DNA of 7,977 bases from Clostridia bacterium (GCA_030445875.1 JASUSX010000090.1:1-7977), one strand, 5' to 3'. Counted from the stretch's first letter, positions 1 to 7,010 are shown. The notes: a model not told the origin generated them from the sequence alone. A program made the numbers and translations.

Positions 1-1
1 C

Positions 2-667
2 AACGAAGCAGCCCAGGAAAAGGGTATTATCGCCTTTACCTTGGTTTTACCGGCCTTAAAACAACAGCTGCTGCAGCTAGCCACCAAGCACGGTCTGGCC
101 GCCGTAGACCTTCTGGGTCCCCTGATGGATGCCATCGCCCGGCAGACGGGGGTTAAACCTCGTTTAGAACCGGGATTGATCCGCCGCACCGACGAGGATT
201 ACTTCCGTAAGATGGAAGCCATTGATTTTGCGGTCAAGTACGATAACGGCAAAGATATGCGCGGCCTCAGCCACGCCGACCTGATTTTAATCGGTGTTTC
301 CCGCACCTCCAAGACGCCGGTGTGTATGTACCTGGCCCACAAGCGCCTGCGGACCGCCAATCTCGCCCTGGTTCCCGAGGTGCCCCTGCCCCAGGAATTG
401 CTTGCCTCACCCCAGGAAAAGATAATAGGGCTAACCATCGATGCCGAGCAATTATACCAGATCCGCCAGGAACGCTTGAAAACCCTGGGGTTACCAGGGC
501 AGGCCGACTACGCTACCCGCGGTCGCATTGAGCAGGAACTGGCCTATGCCCGTAAGGTAATGGACCAGCTGGGTTGCCCGGTTATTGATGTTACCAATAA
601 GGCCATCGAAGAGACGGCCGGTAAAATACTCCAAATCTATTATCGGAGGGAAGGTTATGGCAAATAA
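2..667 (+). CDS. Pyruvate phosphate dikinase regulatory protein (bifunctional Ser/Thr kinase/phosphorylase), 5'-truncated by window edge
   Basis: This is the C-terminal ~221 residues of a DUF299/PPSR-family protein. Members are usually about 270 residues, so roughly 50 N-terminal residues lie left of the window; the reading frame is open to base 2 and the TTG at 41 is internal. Family knowledge: these cytosolic enzymes inactivate PPDK by ADP-dependent phosphorylation of a threonine two residues before the catalytic histidine, and reactivate it by phosphate-dependent removal of that group. Visible evidence is the P-loop-like GVSRTSKTP (nt 293-319) followed by YLAHKRL, then VPEVPLP, and near the end [14 protein letters not shown] and [13 protein letters not shown], all typical of the family. 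The stop lies 11 nt inside the ppdK gene, so the two are probably translationally coupled. PPDK rather than PEP synthase is the expected target because ppdK is adjacent. Confidence 0.93.
   Translation, partial: NEAAQEKGIIAFTLVLPALKQQLLQLATKHGLAAVDLLGPLMDAIARQTGVKPRLEPGLIRRTDEDYFRKMEAIDFAVKYDNGKDMRGLSHADLILIGVSRTSKTPVCMYLAHKRLRTANLALVPEVPLPQELLASPQEKIIGLTIDAEQLYQIRQERLKTLGLPGQADYATRGRIEQELAYARKVMDQLGCPVIDVTNKAIEETAGKILQIYYRREGYGK
645..656 (+). promoter_or_regulatory. Ribosome binding site that sets the ppdK start
   Basis: GGAGG at 645-649 lies 7 nt before the ATG at 657. An in-frame ATG at 585 would add 24 residues, but it lies inside the upstream gene, lacks a comparable site and yields a non-family leader. 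The start at 657 gives the family-typical N-terminus [10 protein letters not shown]. Confidence 0.85.
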
Positions 668-3329
668 GAAGTATGTCTATTTGTTCCGCGAGGGTAAAGC
701 CGATATGCGACGCCTCCTTGGCGGCAAAGGTGCGAACCTGGCCGAAATGACCAACATTGGCCTGCCGGTGCCGCAGGGGATTACCATCACCTGTGAGGCC
801 TGCAACGAATACAACCGCCTGGGCCAGCAATTTCCTCCCGGCCTGGAGGAAGAGGTGGCCGCCCGCCTGAAGGACCTGGAGGCCATTAACGGCAAGCGAT
901 TGGGTGACCCCAGGGACCCCTTGCTCGTCTCCGTCCGCTCCGGGGCGCCGATTTCCATGCCGGGGATGATGGACACCATCCTGAATCTGGGCCTGAATGA
1001 CCAGTCGGTACAGGGCCTGGCTGCTCAGACGAATGACGAACGCTTTGCCCTGGACTGTTACCGGCGGTTTATCCAGATGTTCGGCAATGTGGTTCTGGGA
1101 ATTGAACATAGCCACTTTGAAGCCGTCCTGGAAAAACATAAAGAACGCCTGGGCGTCAAATTCGACCATGAACTGACCCCCGATGCCCTGCGGGAGGTTA
1201 TTGTCGAGTATAAGGATGTCGTCAAGAGCCAGAGCGGCCGCGACTTCCCCCAGGACCCCACCGAGCAACTCTACATGGCCATCCGCGCCGTCTTTGGTTC
1301 CTGGAATAACCCCCGGGCTATTGTCTACCGTAAGATCAACAAGATCCCCGATGACCTGGGTACGGCCGTCAACGTCCAGACCATGGCCTTCGGCAACATG
1401 GGACCCACCAGCGGTACCGGTGTGGCCTTCACCCGCAACCCGTCCACCGGGGAGAAGGGCGTCTACGGTGAGTATCTTATCAACGCCCAGGGCGAGGACG
1501 TGGTGGCCGGCATCCGCACCCCCAAGCCTATCAGCAGCTTGAAGGAAGAGATGCCGGAAATCTACCGCCAGTTTGAGGACATTTGCCAGCTCCTCGAAAA
1601 ACACTACCGTGACATGCAGGATATCGAGTTCACCATTGAAAAGGGCAAGCTCTTCATCCTCCAGACCCGTAACGGCAAGCGCACGGCGGCGGCAGCCGTT
1701 AAGATCGCTGTCGATATGGTAAACGAAGGCTTGATTACGAAAGAAGAAGCTGTCCTGCGCGTGGAAGCCGACCAGCTTGGCCAGCTTATGCACCGGCGCA
1801 TCGACCCCAAAGCTAAATTGCAGGTAGTGGCCAAAGGCCTGCCCGCCTCCCCCGGCGCCGCCTCCGGCCAGGTGGTCTTTGACGCCGACGAAGCCGAAAA
1901 GATGGGCCTGGATGGCCAGAAGGTCATCCTGGTGCGAACGGAAACTACCCCGGACGACATCCACGGTATCGTCCAGGCCCAGGGTGTGCTCACCGCCCGC
2001 GGCGGCATGACCAGCCACGCCGCCGTGGTGGCCCGCGGTATGGGCAAACCGGCCGTCACCGGCTGCGACGCCATTAAGATTGATGTCGAAAGTAAATGTT
2101 TCTTTATCGGCGACCTGACAGTTAAAGAAGGCGAGGTCATCTCCATCGACGGTTCCACCGGCAACGTCATGCTGGGTGAAGTCCCCCTGATCGATCCCCA
2201 GCTCACCGGTGAATTCGAGACCATCCTGGAGTGGGCTGACTCCTTCCGCCGCCTGAAGGTACGCGCCAATGCCGATACGCCGGAAGACGCTCAACGCTCC
2301 CGCGAATTCGGCGCCGAGGGCATCGGCCTCACCCGCACCGAGCACATGTTCATGCAGGTCGACCGGCTGCCCATCGTCCAGGAGATGATCCTGGCCAAGA
2401 CGAAGGAAGAACGGCAGGCAGCCCTGGATAAACTCCTGCCCATGCAACAGGGCGACTTCTACGGCATTTTGAAGGCCATGGCCGGCCTGCCGGTCTGCAT
2501 CCGCCTGCTGGACCCGCCCCTCCACGAGTTCCTGCCCAATATCGAGGAACTCCTGGTTGACGTTACCCGCCTGCAGGCTACCGGCGGCAACTCCCGGGAA
2601 CTGGCGGAAAAGCAAGCCCTCCTGCGCGAGGTGCGGGCGCGCCACGAGTTCAACCCCATGCTGGGCCACCGCGGCTGTCGTTTAGGGATCACCTTCCCAG
2701 AGATCTACGCCATGCAGGCGCGGGCCATCTTCCAGGCTGTAGTCCAGCTGGTGAAAGAGGGCATCAAGGTCCTGCCGGAAGTGGAGATCCCCCTGGTCAT
2801 CCATGTCAACGAGTTAAAGCGCCTCCACGAACTGGTGGATGAGGTGGCCGCGGCCGTCAAGAAGGAGAGCGGTGTTGACTTCGAGTACCGGGTTGGCACC
2901 ATGATCGAGATGCCGCGGGCCTGCGCCACAGCCGACGAGATCGCTAAAGAGGCCGAGTTCTTCTCCTTCGGCACCAATGACCTGACCCAGACCACCTTTG
3001 GCTTCAGCCGCGACGACGCTGAGGGCAAATTCCTGCACCAGTATGTGGACGAGAAGATCCTGAAAGAGGACCCCTTCATCGTCCTCGACCGTGAAGGCGT
3101 GGGCAAATTCATGAAGATGGCCGTAGAACTAGGCCGCGCCAGCAACCCTGATCTGGAAGTGGGTATCTGCGGCGAGCACGGCGGCGAACCTAGCTCCGTC
3201 GAGTTCTGCCACCAGATCGGCCTGAACTTCGTCAGTTGCTCGCCCTTCCGGGTACCGGTGGCGAGATTAGCCGCCGCCCAGGCCGTGTTGAAGGAAAAGA
3301 AGGCTACCGACACGAGAAAAGGGGAGTAA
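657..3329 (+). CDS. ppdK: Pyruvate phosphate dikinase
   Basis: This 890-residue protein has the full family length (about 880). PPDK interconverts pyruvate + ATP + Pi and PEP + AMP + PPi in the cytosol; in an acetogen-like anaerobe it would supply PEP for gluconeogenesis or act in PPi-linked glycolysis. Three modules are visible. The N-terminal ATP-grasp domain carries [10 protein letters not shown] (K24) and [16 protein letters not shown] (R94), with the ATP-site segment [12 protein letters not shown] later. The central swivelling phosphohistidine domain has [17 protein letters not shown], with catalytic H454 and, two residues before it, the regulatory T452. The C-terminal PEP/pyruvate TIM barrel has GLTRTEHMF (R560), [24 protein letters not shown] (N774, D775) and GICGEHGG (catalytic C838). 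Nothing essential is missing. It overlaps the regulatory-protein gene by 11 nt, so the two are very probably cotranscribed from a promoter left of the window. Position of the histidine nearly matches H455 of the Clostridium symbiosum enzyme. Confidence 0.98.
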   Translation: MANKKYVYLFREGKADMRRLLGGKGANLAEMTNIGLPVPQGITITCEACNEYNRLGQQFPPGLEEEVAARLKDLEAINGKRLGDPRDPLLVSVRSGAPISMPGMMDTILNLGLNDQSVQGLAAQTNDERFALDCYRRFIQMFGNVVLGIEHSHFEAVLEKHKERLGVKFDHELTPDALREVIVEYKDVVKSQSGRDFPQDPTEQLYMAIRAVFGSWNNPRAIVYRKINKIPDDLGTAVNVQTMAFGNMGPTSGTGVAFTRNPSTGEKGVYGEYLINAQGEDVVAGIRTPKPISSLKEEMPEIYRQFEDICQLLEKHYRDMQDIEFTIEKGKLFILQTRNGKRTAAAAVKIAVDMVNEGLITKEEAVLRVEADQLGQLMHRRIDPKAKLQVVAKGLPASPGAASGQVVFDADEAEKMGLDGQKVILVRTETTPDDIHGIVQAQGVLTARGGMTSHAAVVARGMGKPAVTGCDAIKIDVESKCFFIGDLTVKEGEVISIDGSTGNVMLGEVPLIDPQLTGEFETILEWADSFRRLKVRANADTPEDAQRSREFGAEGIGLTRTEHMFMQVDRLPIVQEMILAKTKEERQAALDKLLPMQQGDFYGILKAMAGLPVCIRLLDPPLHEFLPNIEELLVDVTRLQATGGNSRELAEKQALLREVRARHEFNPMLGHRGCRLGITFPEIYAMQARAIFQAVVQLVKEGIKVLPEVEIPLVIHVNELKRLHELVDEVAAAVKKESGVDFEYRVGTMIEMPRACATADEIAKEAEFFSFGTNDLTQTTFGFSRDDAEGKFLHQYVDEKILKEDPFIVLDREGVGKFMKMAVELGRASNPDLEVGICGEHGGEPSSVEFCHQIGLNFVSCSPFRVPVARLAAAQAVLKEKKATDTRKGE

Positions 3330-3480
3330 GCATCTGGACCATTGCTCCCATAAATGTGATGGCGGAGTGTGAGCAGTAAGCCACCATGATTAGCTCTATG
3401 AAGATAGAAATGTAAAGTTGGAGGCCGGACCTTTAGTGGATCCGGCCTTCTATTATCAAGGTTGCTGGTCACCTGCCTAT
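3330..3480. other. Gene-free stretch after ppdK
   Basis: No credible ORF is seen here (the longest ATG-started frame is about ten codons, from 3386). Weak internal complementarity exists, for example TGCTC near 3343 with GAGCA near 3371, and ATGGCGG with CCACCAT, but it matches no RNA family I recognise. The stretch ends in the hairpin at 3420-3450. It is probably the 3' untranslated region of ppdK. Confidence 0.4.
3420..3450 (+). terminator. Hairpin downstream of ppdK, possible weak terminator
   Basis: AGGCCGGA (3422-3429) pairs perfectly with TCCGGCCT (3441-3448) around an 11-nt loop, and one G-U and one G-C pair can extend it outward. The following TTCTATTATC is a poor U-tract. The element may stabilise the ppdK mRNA 3' end or terminate weakly, with the stronger terminator 30 nt further on acting as back-up. 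Confidence 0.5.
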
Positions 3481-3531
3481 AAAGCTGCTAACCGGACCGG
3501 TCTTCGCGACCATACGGGTGGTAGCTTTTTT
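3481..3531 (+). terminator. Rho-independent terminator of the ppdK transcript
   Basis: AAAGCT (3481-3486) pairs with AGCTTT (3523-3528). G-U and C-G pairs continue the stem inward, and a second inner helix GGTC (3499-3502)/GACC (3508-3511) closes a TTCGC loop. A run of six T (3526-3531) follows, partly inside the stem end. This is a conventional intrinsic terminator separating the PPDK unit from the DeoR operon. The GGGTGGTA in its 3' arm recalls part of a T-box, but the rest of a T-box is absent. Confidence 0.7.
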
Positions 3532-3556
3532 AGTACCGGCAGCGATGTTCCATATT

Positions 3557-3606
3557 GGTTGTTGTTAACAATGCCCTAAAATTTTTTTATAAAAGTTAAC
3601 GCAACC
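3557..3606 (+). promoter_or_regulatory. Inverted repeat flanking the deoR-operon promoter, candidate operator
   Basis: GGTTGTTGTTAAC (3557-3569) and GTTAACGCAACC (3595-3606) are inverted copies differing by a 1-2 nt internal change. Each contains the palindrome GTTAAC, and the two palindromes are 31 bp apart centre to centre, close to three helical turns. The left arm overlaps the predicted -35 and the right arm lies just after the -10, an arrangement expected for a repressor binding both sides. Which protein binds is inference; the adjacent DeoR-family product is the first candidate. Confidence 0.5.
3565..3593 (+). promoter_or_regulatory. Sigma-A-type promoter for deoR operon
   Basis: TTAACA (3565-3570) matches the -35 consensus at 5 of 6 bases. 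After a 17-bp spacer, TATAAA (3588-3593) matches the -10 consensus at 5 of 6. Transcription would start near 3600, leaving a leader of about 87 nt before deoR. It sits directly after the ppdK terminator, which supports an independent transcription unit. Confidence 0.65.
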
Positions 3607-3647
3607 AGCAGGAAATGTGCGATATTTAGCGAATATGTTATAGCACA

Positions 3648-3667
3648 AGAACAATAACGAACAAAAA
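3648..3667 (+). promoter_or_regulatory. Tandem GAACAA repeats, candidate DeoR-family binding site
   Basis: AGAACAATAA (3648-3657) and CGAACAAAAA (3658-3667) agree at 8 of 10 positions and are spaced exactly one helical turn. DeoR-family sugar regulators of Firmicutes often bind tandem repeats of this CGAACAAA-like kind. The site lies in the leader just before the deoR ribosome binding site, fitting autoregulation by roadblock. Low sequence complexity makes chance similarity possible. Confidence 0.4.
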
Positions 3668-3686
3668 AGATTAGTGTGGAGGCCAT

Positions 3687-4451
3687 ATGATCTCGGTACA
3701 GCGGCGCAAGATCATCATCGATAAAATTAACTCAGGTATGCCCCTCAGTGTGAGCGAACTGAGCCGCGAGCTGGGTGTTTCCCCTATGACTGTGCGCCGC
3801 GACCTGAGCAGCCTGGAAAAGGAAGGCCTCCTGGCCCGTACCCATGGCGGTGCTGTGCCGGTAGGTGAGGATAGCGAGGAACCATCCTATACTGAAAAGG
3901 TAAACCAGTACCCGGTTGAAAAGCTGGCCATCGCCCGTAAAGCGGCGGAATTGGTAAAGGATGGGGACACGATCCTGCTTAATGCCGGGACAACTGTAAT
4001 GGCCCTGGCGCAATTATTGAAGGAGCGTCAGAATCTGACGGTAGTCACCAACACTGTCAATGTGGCTATGGAACTGGCTCAGAGCGAAGGCATTAACCTG
4101 GTCCTGACGGGCGGCAGTATGCGGACTAAATCCTATGCCATGGTGGGTTCCTTAACTGAAAGGGTATTGCAGGAGATCCATGTCCAAAAGGCCTTCCTAG
4201 GCGTCAACGGCCTCAGCATCGAACACGGCCTGACGACGCCCAATATGACCGAAGCCCACACCAACAGCCTGATGGTCCAGGCAGCTGATGAAGTGATTAT
4301 TCTGGCCGACCATTCCAAAATCGGGCGGGTTACCCTTTCACGCATTGCGCCTATTACCGCTATAACCACCCTAATAACCGATAAAGATGCACCCCGGGAT
4401 TTTATTAAGGAACTAGCTAAGCTGGGTATTGAAACGATAGTAGCCTTATAG
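3687..4451 (+). CDS. DeoR/GlpR-family transcriptional regulator
   Basis: This 254-residue protein has the usual family length. Residues ~5-60 form the DeoR-type winged helix: a recognition region LSRELGVSPMTVRRDLSSLE, then the hallmark GLLARTHGGAV. Residues ~75-235 form the DeoR C-terminal sensor domain, related to ribose-5-phosphate isomerase-like folds and expected to bind a sugar phosphate. Its motifs are DGDTILLNAGTTVMALA, VVTNTVNVAMEL, LTGGSMR, KAFLGVNGLS and ADHSKIGRVTL. Start: GGAGG at 3678-3682, 4 nt before the ATG, slightly short but strong. The gene is 14 nt upstream of the dehydrogenase remnant, so it most likely regulates that gene, the SIS gene and itself. It probably acts as a repressor relieved by a phosphorylated sugar or polyol; the exact effector cannot be read from sequence, but a hexitol phosphate would fit the neighbouring GatD-like gene. 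Confidence 0.93.
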   Translation: MISVQRRKIIIDKINSGMPLSVSELSRELGVSPMTVRRDLSSLEKEGLLARTHGGAVPVGEDSEEPSYTEKVNQYPVEKLAIARKAAELVKDGDTILLNAGTTVMALAQLLKERQNLTVVTNTVNVAMELAQSEGINLVLTGGSMRTKSYAMVGSLTERVLQEIHVQKAFLGVNGLSIEHGLTTPNMTEAHTNSLMVQAADEVIILADHSKIGRVTLSRIAPITAITTLITDKDAPRDFIKELAKLGIETIVAL

Positions 4452-4465
4452 ACAGGAGGCAGAAA

Positions 4466-5050
4466 ATGAAAGCCGCAGTTCTCCACGGACAGAAGGACAT
4501 CCGTTATGAAGAAGTCGCCGACCCGGTCATCAATAAGGGAGAAGTTTTAGTGAAGGTAAAAGCGTGCGGGATTTGTGGTTCAGACCTCCCGCGGGTCTTA
4601 GGGAAAGGGGCTCACTATTATCCTATTATTTTAGGCCACGAGTTCGCGGGCGAAATTGCGGCAATCGGGGATGAGGTTAGCGGATTGGCAGTTGGAGACC
4701 GCATAGCCTGTGCTCCTTTAATACCCTGCCATCATTGTCCAGACTGTTCCAGAGGAAATTATTCCCAGTGCAAGAATTATACATTCATTGGATCCAGAAT
4801 CCAGGGTGCCTGGGCTGAATATATAAAAGTTCCGGCGGTTAACGCGGTAAAACTACCTGACGGCGTTAGCTTTGTAGAAGGGGCATTTTTTGAACCGGCC
4901 ACGGTGGCTCTTCATGGCATACTTTTAATGCAAGGTAGCGGAGGCCAGGATGTGGCCATCTTAGGAATGGGTACCATCGGCTTGTTGGTATTACAATTGG
5001 TAAAGGCCCTTGGGGCCAAACGGATTTTGGCAATGGATATAGATCAATAA
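4466..5050 (+). pseudogene. Galactitol-1-phosphate 5-dehydrogenase-like zinc alcohol dehydrogenase, C-terminally truncated
   Basis: Medium-chain zinc dehydrogenases are about 345 residues; this reading frame stops after 194. The GroES-like catalytic domain is intact: catalytic-zinc ligands C37 (CGICGSDLPR), H58 (ILGHEF) and probably E143 (FFEPATVALHG), and the structural zinc set C88, C91, C94, C102. The segments GAHYYPIILGHEF and YSQCKNYTFIGSR closely resemble E. coli GatD as I remember it, which suggests a hexitol-phosphate dehydrogenase. The Rossmann domain begins normally (LGMGTIGLLVLQ, ILAMDID) and then ends at TAA right after the first beta-alpha-beta unit. The missing ~150 residues are not in another frame, because the next gene starts 19 nt later. 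I therefore infer an internal deletion and no cofactor-binding activity. The ribosome binding site AGGAGG (4454-4459) is still good. The codon use looks more AT-rich than the neighbours. Confidence 0.85.
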
Positions 5051-5054
5051 TCAA

Positions 5055-5069
5055 GAAGGGGAAGAGCCT
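5055..5069 (+). promoter_or_regulatory. Ribosome binding site for the GTG-started SIS gene
   Basis: AAGGGG at 5056-5061 lies 8 nt before GTG (5070-5072). The frame is closed just upstream by TAG at 5040-5042 and there is no ATG alternative, so GTG is the best start. Confidence 0.6.
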
Positions 5070-6149
5070 GTGTATATTGACCTGGATGATTTACCAGCCC
5101 TGACTCGTCTAGACAGCGCCCGTGCCCTGGAGGATACGGTAAATTACTCCCGTCAGTTCAAGAAGGCCTGGCAACTGGCCCGGGAATGGCCAGGGGATTT
5201 CTCACCGCAGAGAATCCGGCGTATCCTCATCCTGGGGACCGGGGGCGGCTCGGCAGCAGCGGCCGCCTTACTCAGTGCCTATTTGTTTGATGAGTTAACA
5301 ATACCCCTAACCCTGAACCAGGGATATACCATTCCGGCGGGTATTGATCGTAATACTCTGGCCATAGTCATTAGCTACTCCGGGGTAACCCGGGAGGTAC
5401 TGGCTGCTTATGAAGCAGTTAAAGCCACTGGGGCACAGGTCGCTGTCATTACGGCTGGCGGTGAGTTGCTGGGTACGGCCAGAGAAGAGGGGCATCCCCT
5501 GCTGGTAATACCAGGAGGGAAGATGCCGCGGGTAGCCCTGGGCTATATCTTTTTGCCATTGCTAAGTCTCCTACAACGCCTGGGCCTTATCGGTGACCAG
5601 GAGGCGGCGGTGCAGGAAACCATCAACCTGCTGGCTGACCTGGCTGGGGAGTATGCTCCTGATGTAAAAAGCGCTAATAACCTGGCCAAGACTATGGCCC
5701 TGGAGATGCTGGGCCGTATTCCCGTCATTTACGGCACCCTGCCCTTTACCGACGCCGTAGCCCGACGCTGGAAAAACCAGTTTGGCGAAAATAGCAAACT
5801 GATGGCCTTCACGAATTCCTTCCCCGCCCTGCACCACGATGAGGCCAATGGCTGGGATGCCTCCCCGGACCACCTGGGGCATTTCTACTTTACATTTTTA
5901 GAAGACGCGGAGGACGGCCAGGAAAACTCCCGGCGCATCGAGATATCATACGCTATACTGAGTCAGAGGGCGGCCGGGGCGAGAAGGGTTACTTACCGGG
6001 GTATTTCCCGGTTGGCGCGGCTCTTTTCCCTGGTATACCTGGGCGATTTCGTTACTCTTTATCTGGCCCTGGCCAGGGACCTCGACCCGACACCAGTGGG
6101 GGTTATTGATAAAATCAAACGCCTGATGATGGCGGCGAATACGGATTGA
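5070..6149 (+). CDS. Two-SIS-domain phosphoglucose/phosphomannose isomerase-like protein
   Basis: At 359 residues this has the length of the bifunctional PGI/PMI family (about 300-350), which interconverts glucose-6-phosphate or mannose-6-phosphate with fructose-6-phosphate. The N-terminal SIS domain (~45-170) has ILGTGGGSAAAA, the family-typical LNQGY (82-86) and the phosphate loop ISYSGVTREV (101-110). The C-terminal half (~200-355) has WKNQFGENSK, then FPALHHDEANGW, and ends with DLDPTPVGVIDKIK, the signature of the family's C-terminal domain. E240 and H256 are 16 residues apart, the same spacing I recall for the catalytic Glu203/His219 pair of the Pyrobaculum enzyme. One oddity is SGVT where the family usually has SGNT. 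Cotranscription with deoR and the dehydrogenase remnant suggests a role in feeding a hexose phosphate into glycolysis. Alternatively it handles another phosphosugar; the fold is secure, the substrate is not. Confidence 0.85.
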   Translation: MYIDLDDLPALTRLDSARALEDTVNYSRQFKKAWQLAREWPGDFSPQRIRRILILGTGGGSAAAAALLSAYLFDELTIPLTLNQGYTIPAGIDRNTLAIVISYSGVTREVLAAYEAVKATGAQVAVITAGGELLGTAREEGHPLLVIPGGKMPRVALGYIFLPLLSLLQRLGLIGDQEAAVQETINLLADLAGEYAPDVKSANNLAKTMALEMLGRIPVIYGTLPFTDAVARRWKNQFGENSKLMAFTNSFPALHHDEANGWDASPDHLGHFYFTFLEDAEDGQENSRRIEISYAILSQRAAGARRVTYRGISRLARLFSLVYLGDFVTLYLALARDLDPTPVGVIDKIKRLMMAANTD

Positions 6150-6184
6150 TGACTATTGATGAGGTGGGAAATAAAGGTTAGTCC

Positions 6185-6604
6185 CTAATTTTCAGTCATA
6201 GTACTTAAAACCGCTAAAAAATCTGCAGGTGAAAGTATTTGTATACCATTAAATTCCTTAAGAGGCTGTAGATGACGCGTGTCGCCGGTGACTAGATATT
6301 TTGCTCCGCCCGCCAGGGCACATTCCAGGAAGCGGTTATCAGTCTCGTCATTTTTTATGACTTTAAGCCGGGTGTCAGGGATAATTAGGCTGGCGATGGA
6401 GCGTAATTCATCGAGGGTAAAGCTAATCTGCCCGTCGGTCCAGCCGAATTTCTTTTTCAGTACGTCGGCCACTTCGGCAAGGATGTCTTCGGAAATTAAT
6501 AATTCGATTTCATTGTTCCTGGCTATAGCTATTACCTCTTCCGGCTTGCCACCAAAAAGGAAGGCCGAGATATAAACGTTAGTATCGCAAACTACCTTAA
6601 TCAT
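6185..6604 (-). CDS. PIN-domain toxin (putative toxin-antitoxin ribonuclease)
   Basis: This 139-residue protein is a complete PIN domain (VapC-like, of the PIN_3 / TIGR00305 type). The acidic metal-binding set of a Mg2+/Mn2+-dependent ribonuclease is visible: D7 in VCDTNVYISAFLFGG, E44 in SEDILAEVADVL, D89 in DETDNRFLECALAG and D108 in LVTGDTRHL. All expected positions are present, so it should be active when free. The start codon overlaps the antitoxin stop by 8 nt (ATGATTAA), giving tight translational coupling with the antitoxin made first. By family knowledge it would cleave an RNA; which one cannot be told here. The 3' end converges on the SIS gene with 35 nt between and no clear terminator. 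Confidence 0.9.
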   Translation of the reverse strand: MIKVVCDTNVYISAFLFGGKPEEVIAIARNNEIELLISEDILAEVADVLKKKFGWTDGQISFTLDELRSIASLIIPDTRLKVIKNDETDNRFLECALAGGAKYLVTGDTRHLQPLKEFNGIQILSPADFLAVLSTMTEN

Positions 6605-6860
6605 TGCGGCCTTCCTTCCGCAGGTCGTGAATTATTGTTTCTATATCCTTTTCATTTTTAAGTTGCAACTGCCTGGCGGAGGCCTGGCCCCATTTTCTAA
6701 TATAGCTCCATCGTTTTTCGCTATCTATATATCTGGTTATGGCCTCGCGGGCGAATTCAGCTTTGGTTTTGGCTTTTTCTGTGGCCATTTCCTCAAGCTC
6801 TTTATAAAGAGTTACCGGCAGAGAAATATTTAAGATTCTTCTTTTTATTACTTCACCCAT
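6597..6860 (-). CDS. Ribbon-helix-helix (CopG-like) antitoxin
   Basis: This 87-residue protein begins with RRILNISLPVTLYKELEEMA, a typical ribbon-helix-helix start in which the strand RRILNISLP pairs in a dimer and enters the DNA groove. The two helices follow (LYKELEEMATEKAK and KAEFAREAITRYIDS). The charged C-terminal half (~50-87) is the likely toxin-wrapping tail that blocks the PIN active site. Start: ATG at 6858-6860 preceded by GGAGG (6869-6873 on the minus strand) with an 8-nt spacer. The protein probably represses its own promoter, alone or with the PIN toxin, through the dyad between the -10 and the ribosome binding site. The region is more AT-rich than the flanking metabolic genes, in keeping with a transferred module. 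Confidence 0.88.
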   Translation of the reverse strand: MGEVIKRRILNISLPVTLYKELEEMATEKAKTKAEFAREAITRYIDSEKRWSYIRKWGQASARQLQLKNEKDIETIIHDLRKEGRND

Positions 6861-6873
6861 GGCAGATACCTCC

Positions 6874-6890
6874 GTAACAAAAATGGTTAC
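6874..6890 (-). promoter_or_regulatory. Candidate antitoxin operator (17-bp dyad)
   Basis: GTAACAA (6874-6880) and TGGTTAC (6884-6890) are inverted copies matching at 6 of 7 positions around a 3-bp AAA centre. The dyad lies between the predicted -10 (6897-6902) and the antitoxin ribosome binding site. This is the usual autoregulatory position in toxin-antitoxin operons. Confidence 0.5.
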
Positions 6891-6896
6891 ATATTT

Positions 6897-6925
6897 ATGC
6901 TAACTTAAAGGCTCAGGATTGTCAA
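6897..6925 (-). promoter_or_regulatory. Promoter of the toxin-antitoxin operon
   Basis: On the minus strand a perfect -35 TTGACA (6920-6925) is followed after 17 bp by TAGCAT (6897-6902), matching the -10 consensus at 4 of 6. A second TTGACA lies further upstream (6942-6947) but has no matching -10. GTCAAT occurs at 6921 and again at 6943, a 22-bp-spaced direct repeat around the -35. Confidence 0.6.
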
Positions 6926-6981
6926 TCGTTAACTCGGGTAATGTCAATTCGCTTGCGTCTACGAGGCCAAAATGATACATT

Positions 6982-7005
6982 GAAGCCGCCCCTTCGGGCG
7001 GCTTC
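6982..7005 (-). terminator. Hairpin terminator after wrbA
   Basis: GAAGCCGCCC (6982-6991) and GGGCGGCTTC (6996-7005) form a perfect 10-bp stem with a 4-nt loop, 5 nt past the wrbA stop. The downstream minus-strand sequence AATGTATCATTTTGG is only moderately T-rich, so termination may be incomplete and allow some read-through into the toxin-antitoxin operon. Confidence 0.7.
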
Positions 7006-7010
7006 TACCG

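Noticed and set aside
585..656. Upstream ATG adding 24 residues to PpdK
   Set aside because: It lies within the preceding gene and lacks a good ribosome binding site; the ATG at 657 has GGAGG at 7 nt and gives the family-typical N-terminus.
591..2669. Very long minus-strand open frame (692 codons) opposite ppdK
   Set aside because: It is a shadow of ppdK codon usage: the protein is low-complexity G/A/H-rich without recognisable motifs, while the plus strand encodes a complete, motif-perfect PPDK.
2705..3472. Minus-strand open frame (255 codons) spanning the ppdK 3' end and the intergenic gap
   Set aside because: Most of it is antisense to conserved PPDK coding sequence, the product is Ser/Arg-rich with no domain, and no ribosome binding site precedes its start.
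3511..3531. T-box-like GGGTGGTA before the deoR operon
   Set aside because: The CCGCG continuation of the T-box motif, a specifier stem and an aminoacyl or amino-acid target gene are all missing; the bases are explained as the 3' arm of a terminator.
4466..5050. A simple frameshift splitting a full dehydrogenase
   Set aside because: No continuation of the Rossmann domain is found in any frame; the following DNA encodes the SIS protein from 5070 onward.
6141..6184. Short repeat ATTGATGA at 6145 and 6155 after the SIS gene
   Set aside because: Two 8-bp copies in a 35-nt convergent gap can arise by chance, and no hairpin or site function is evident.
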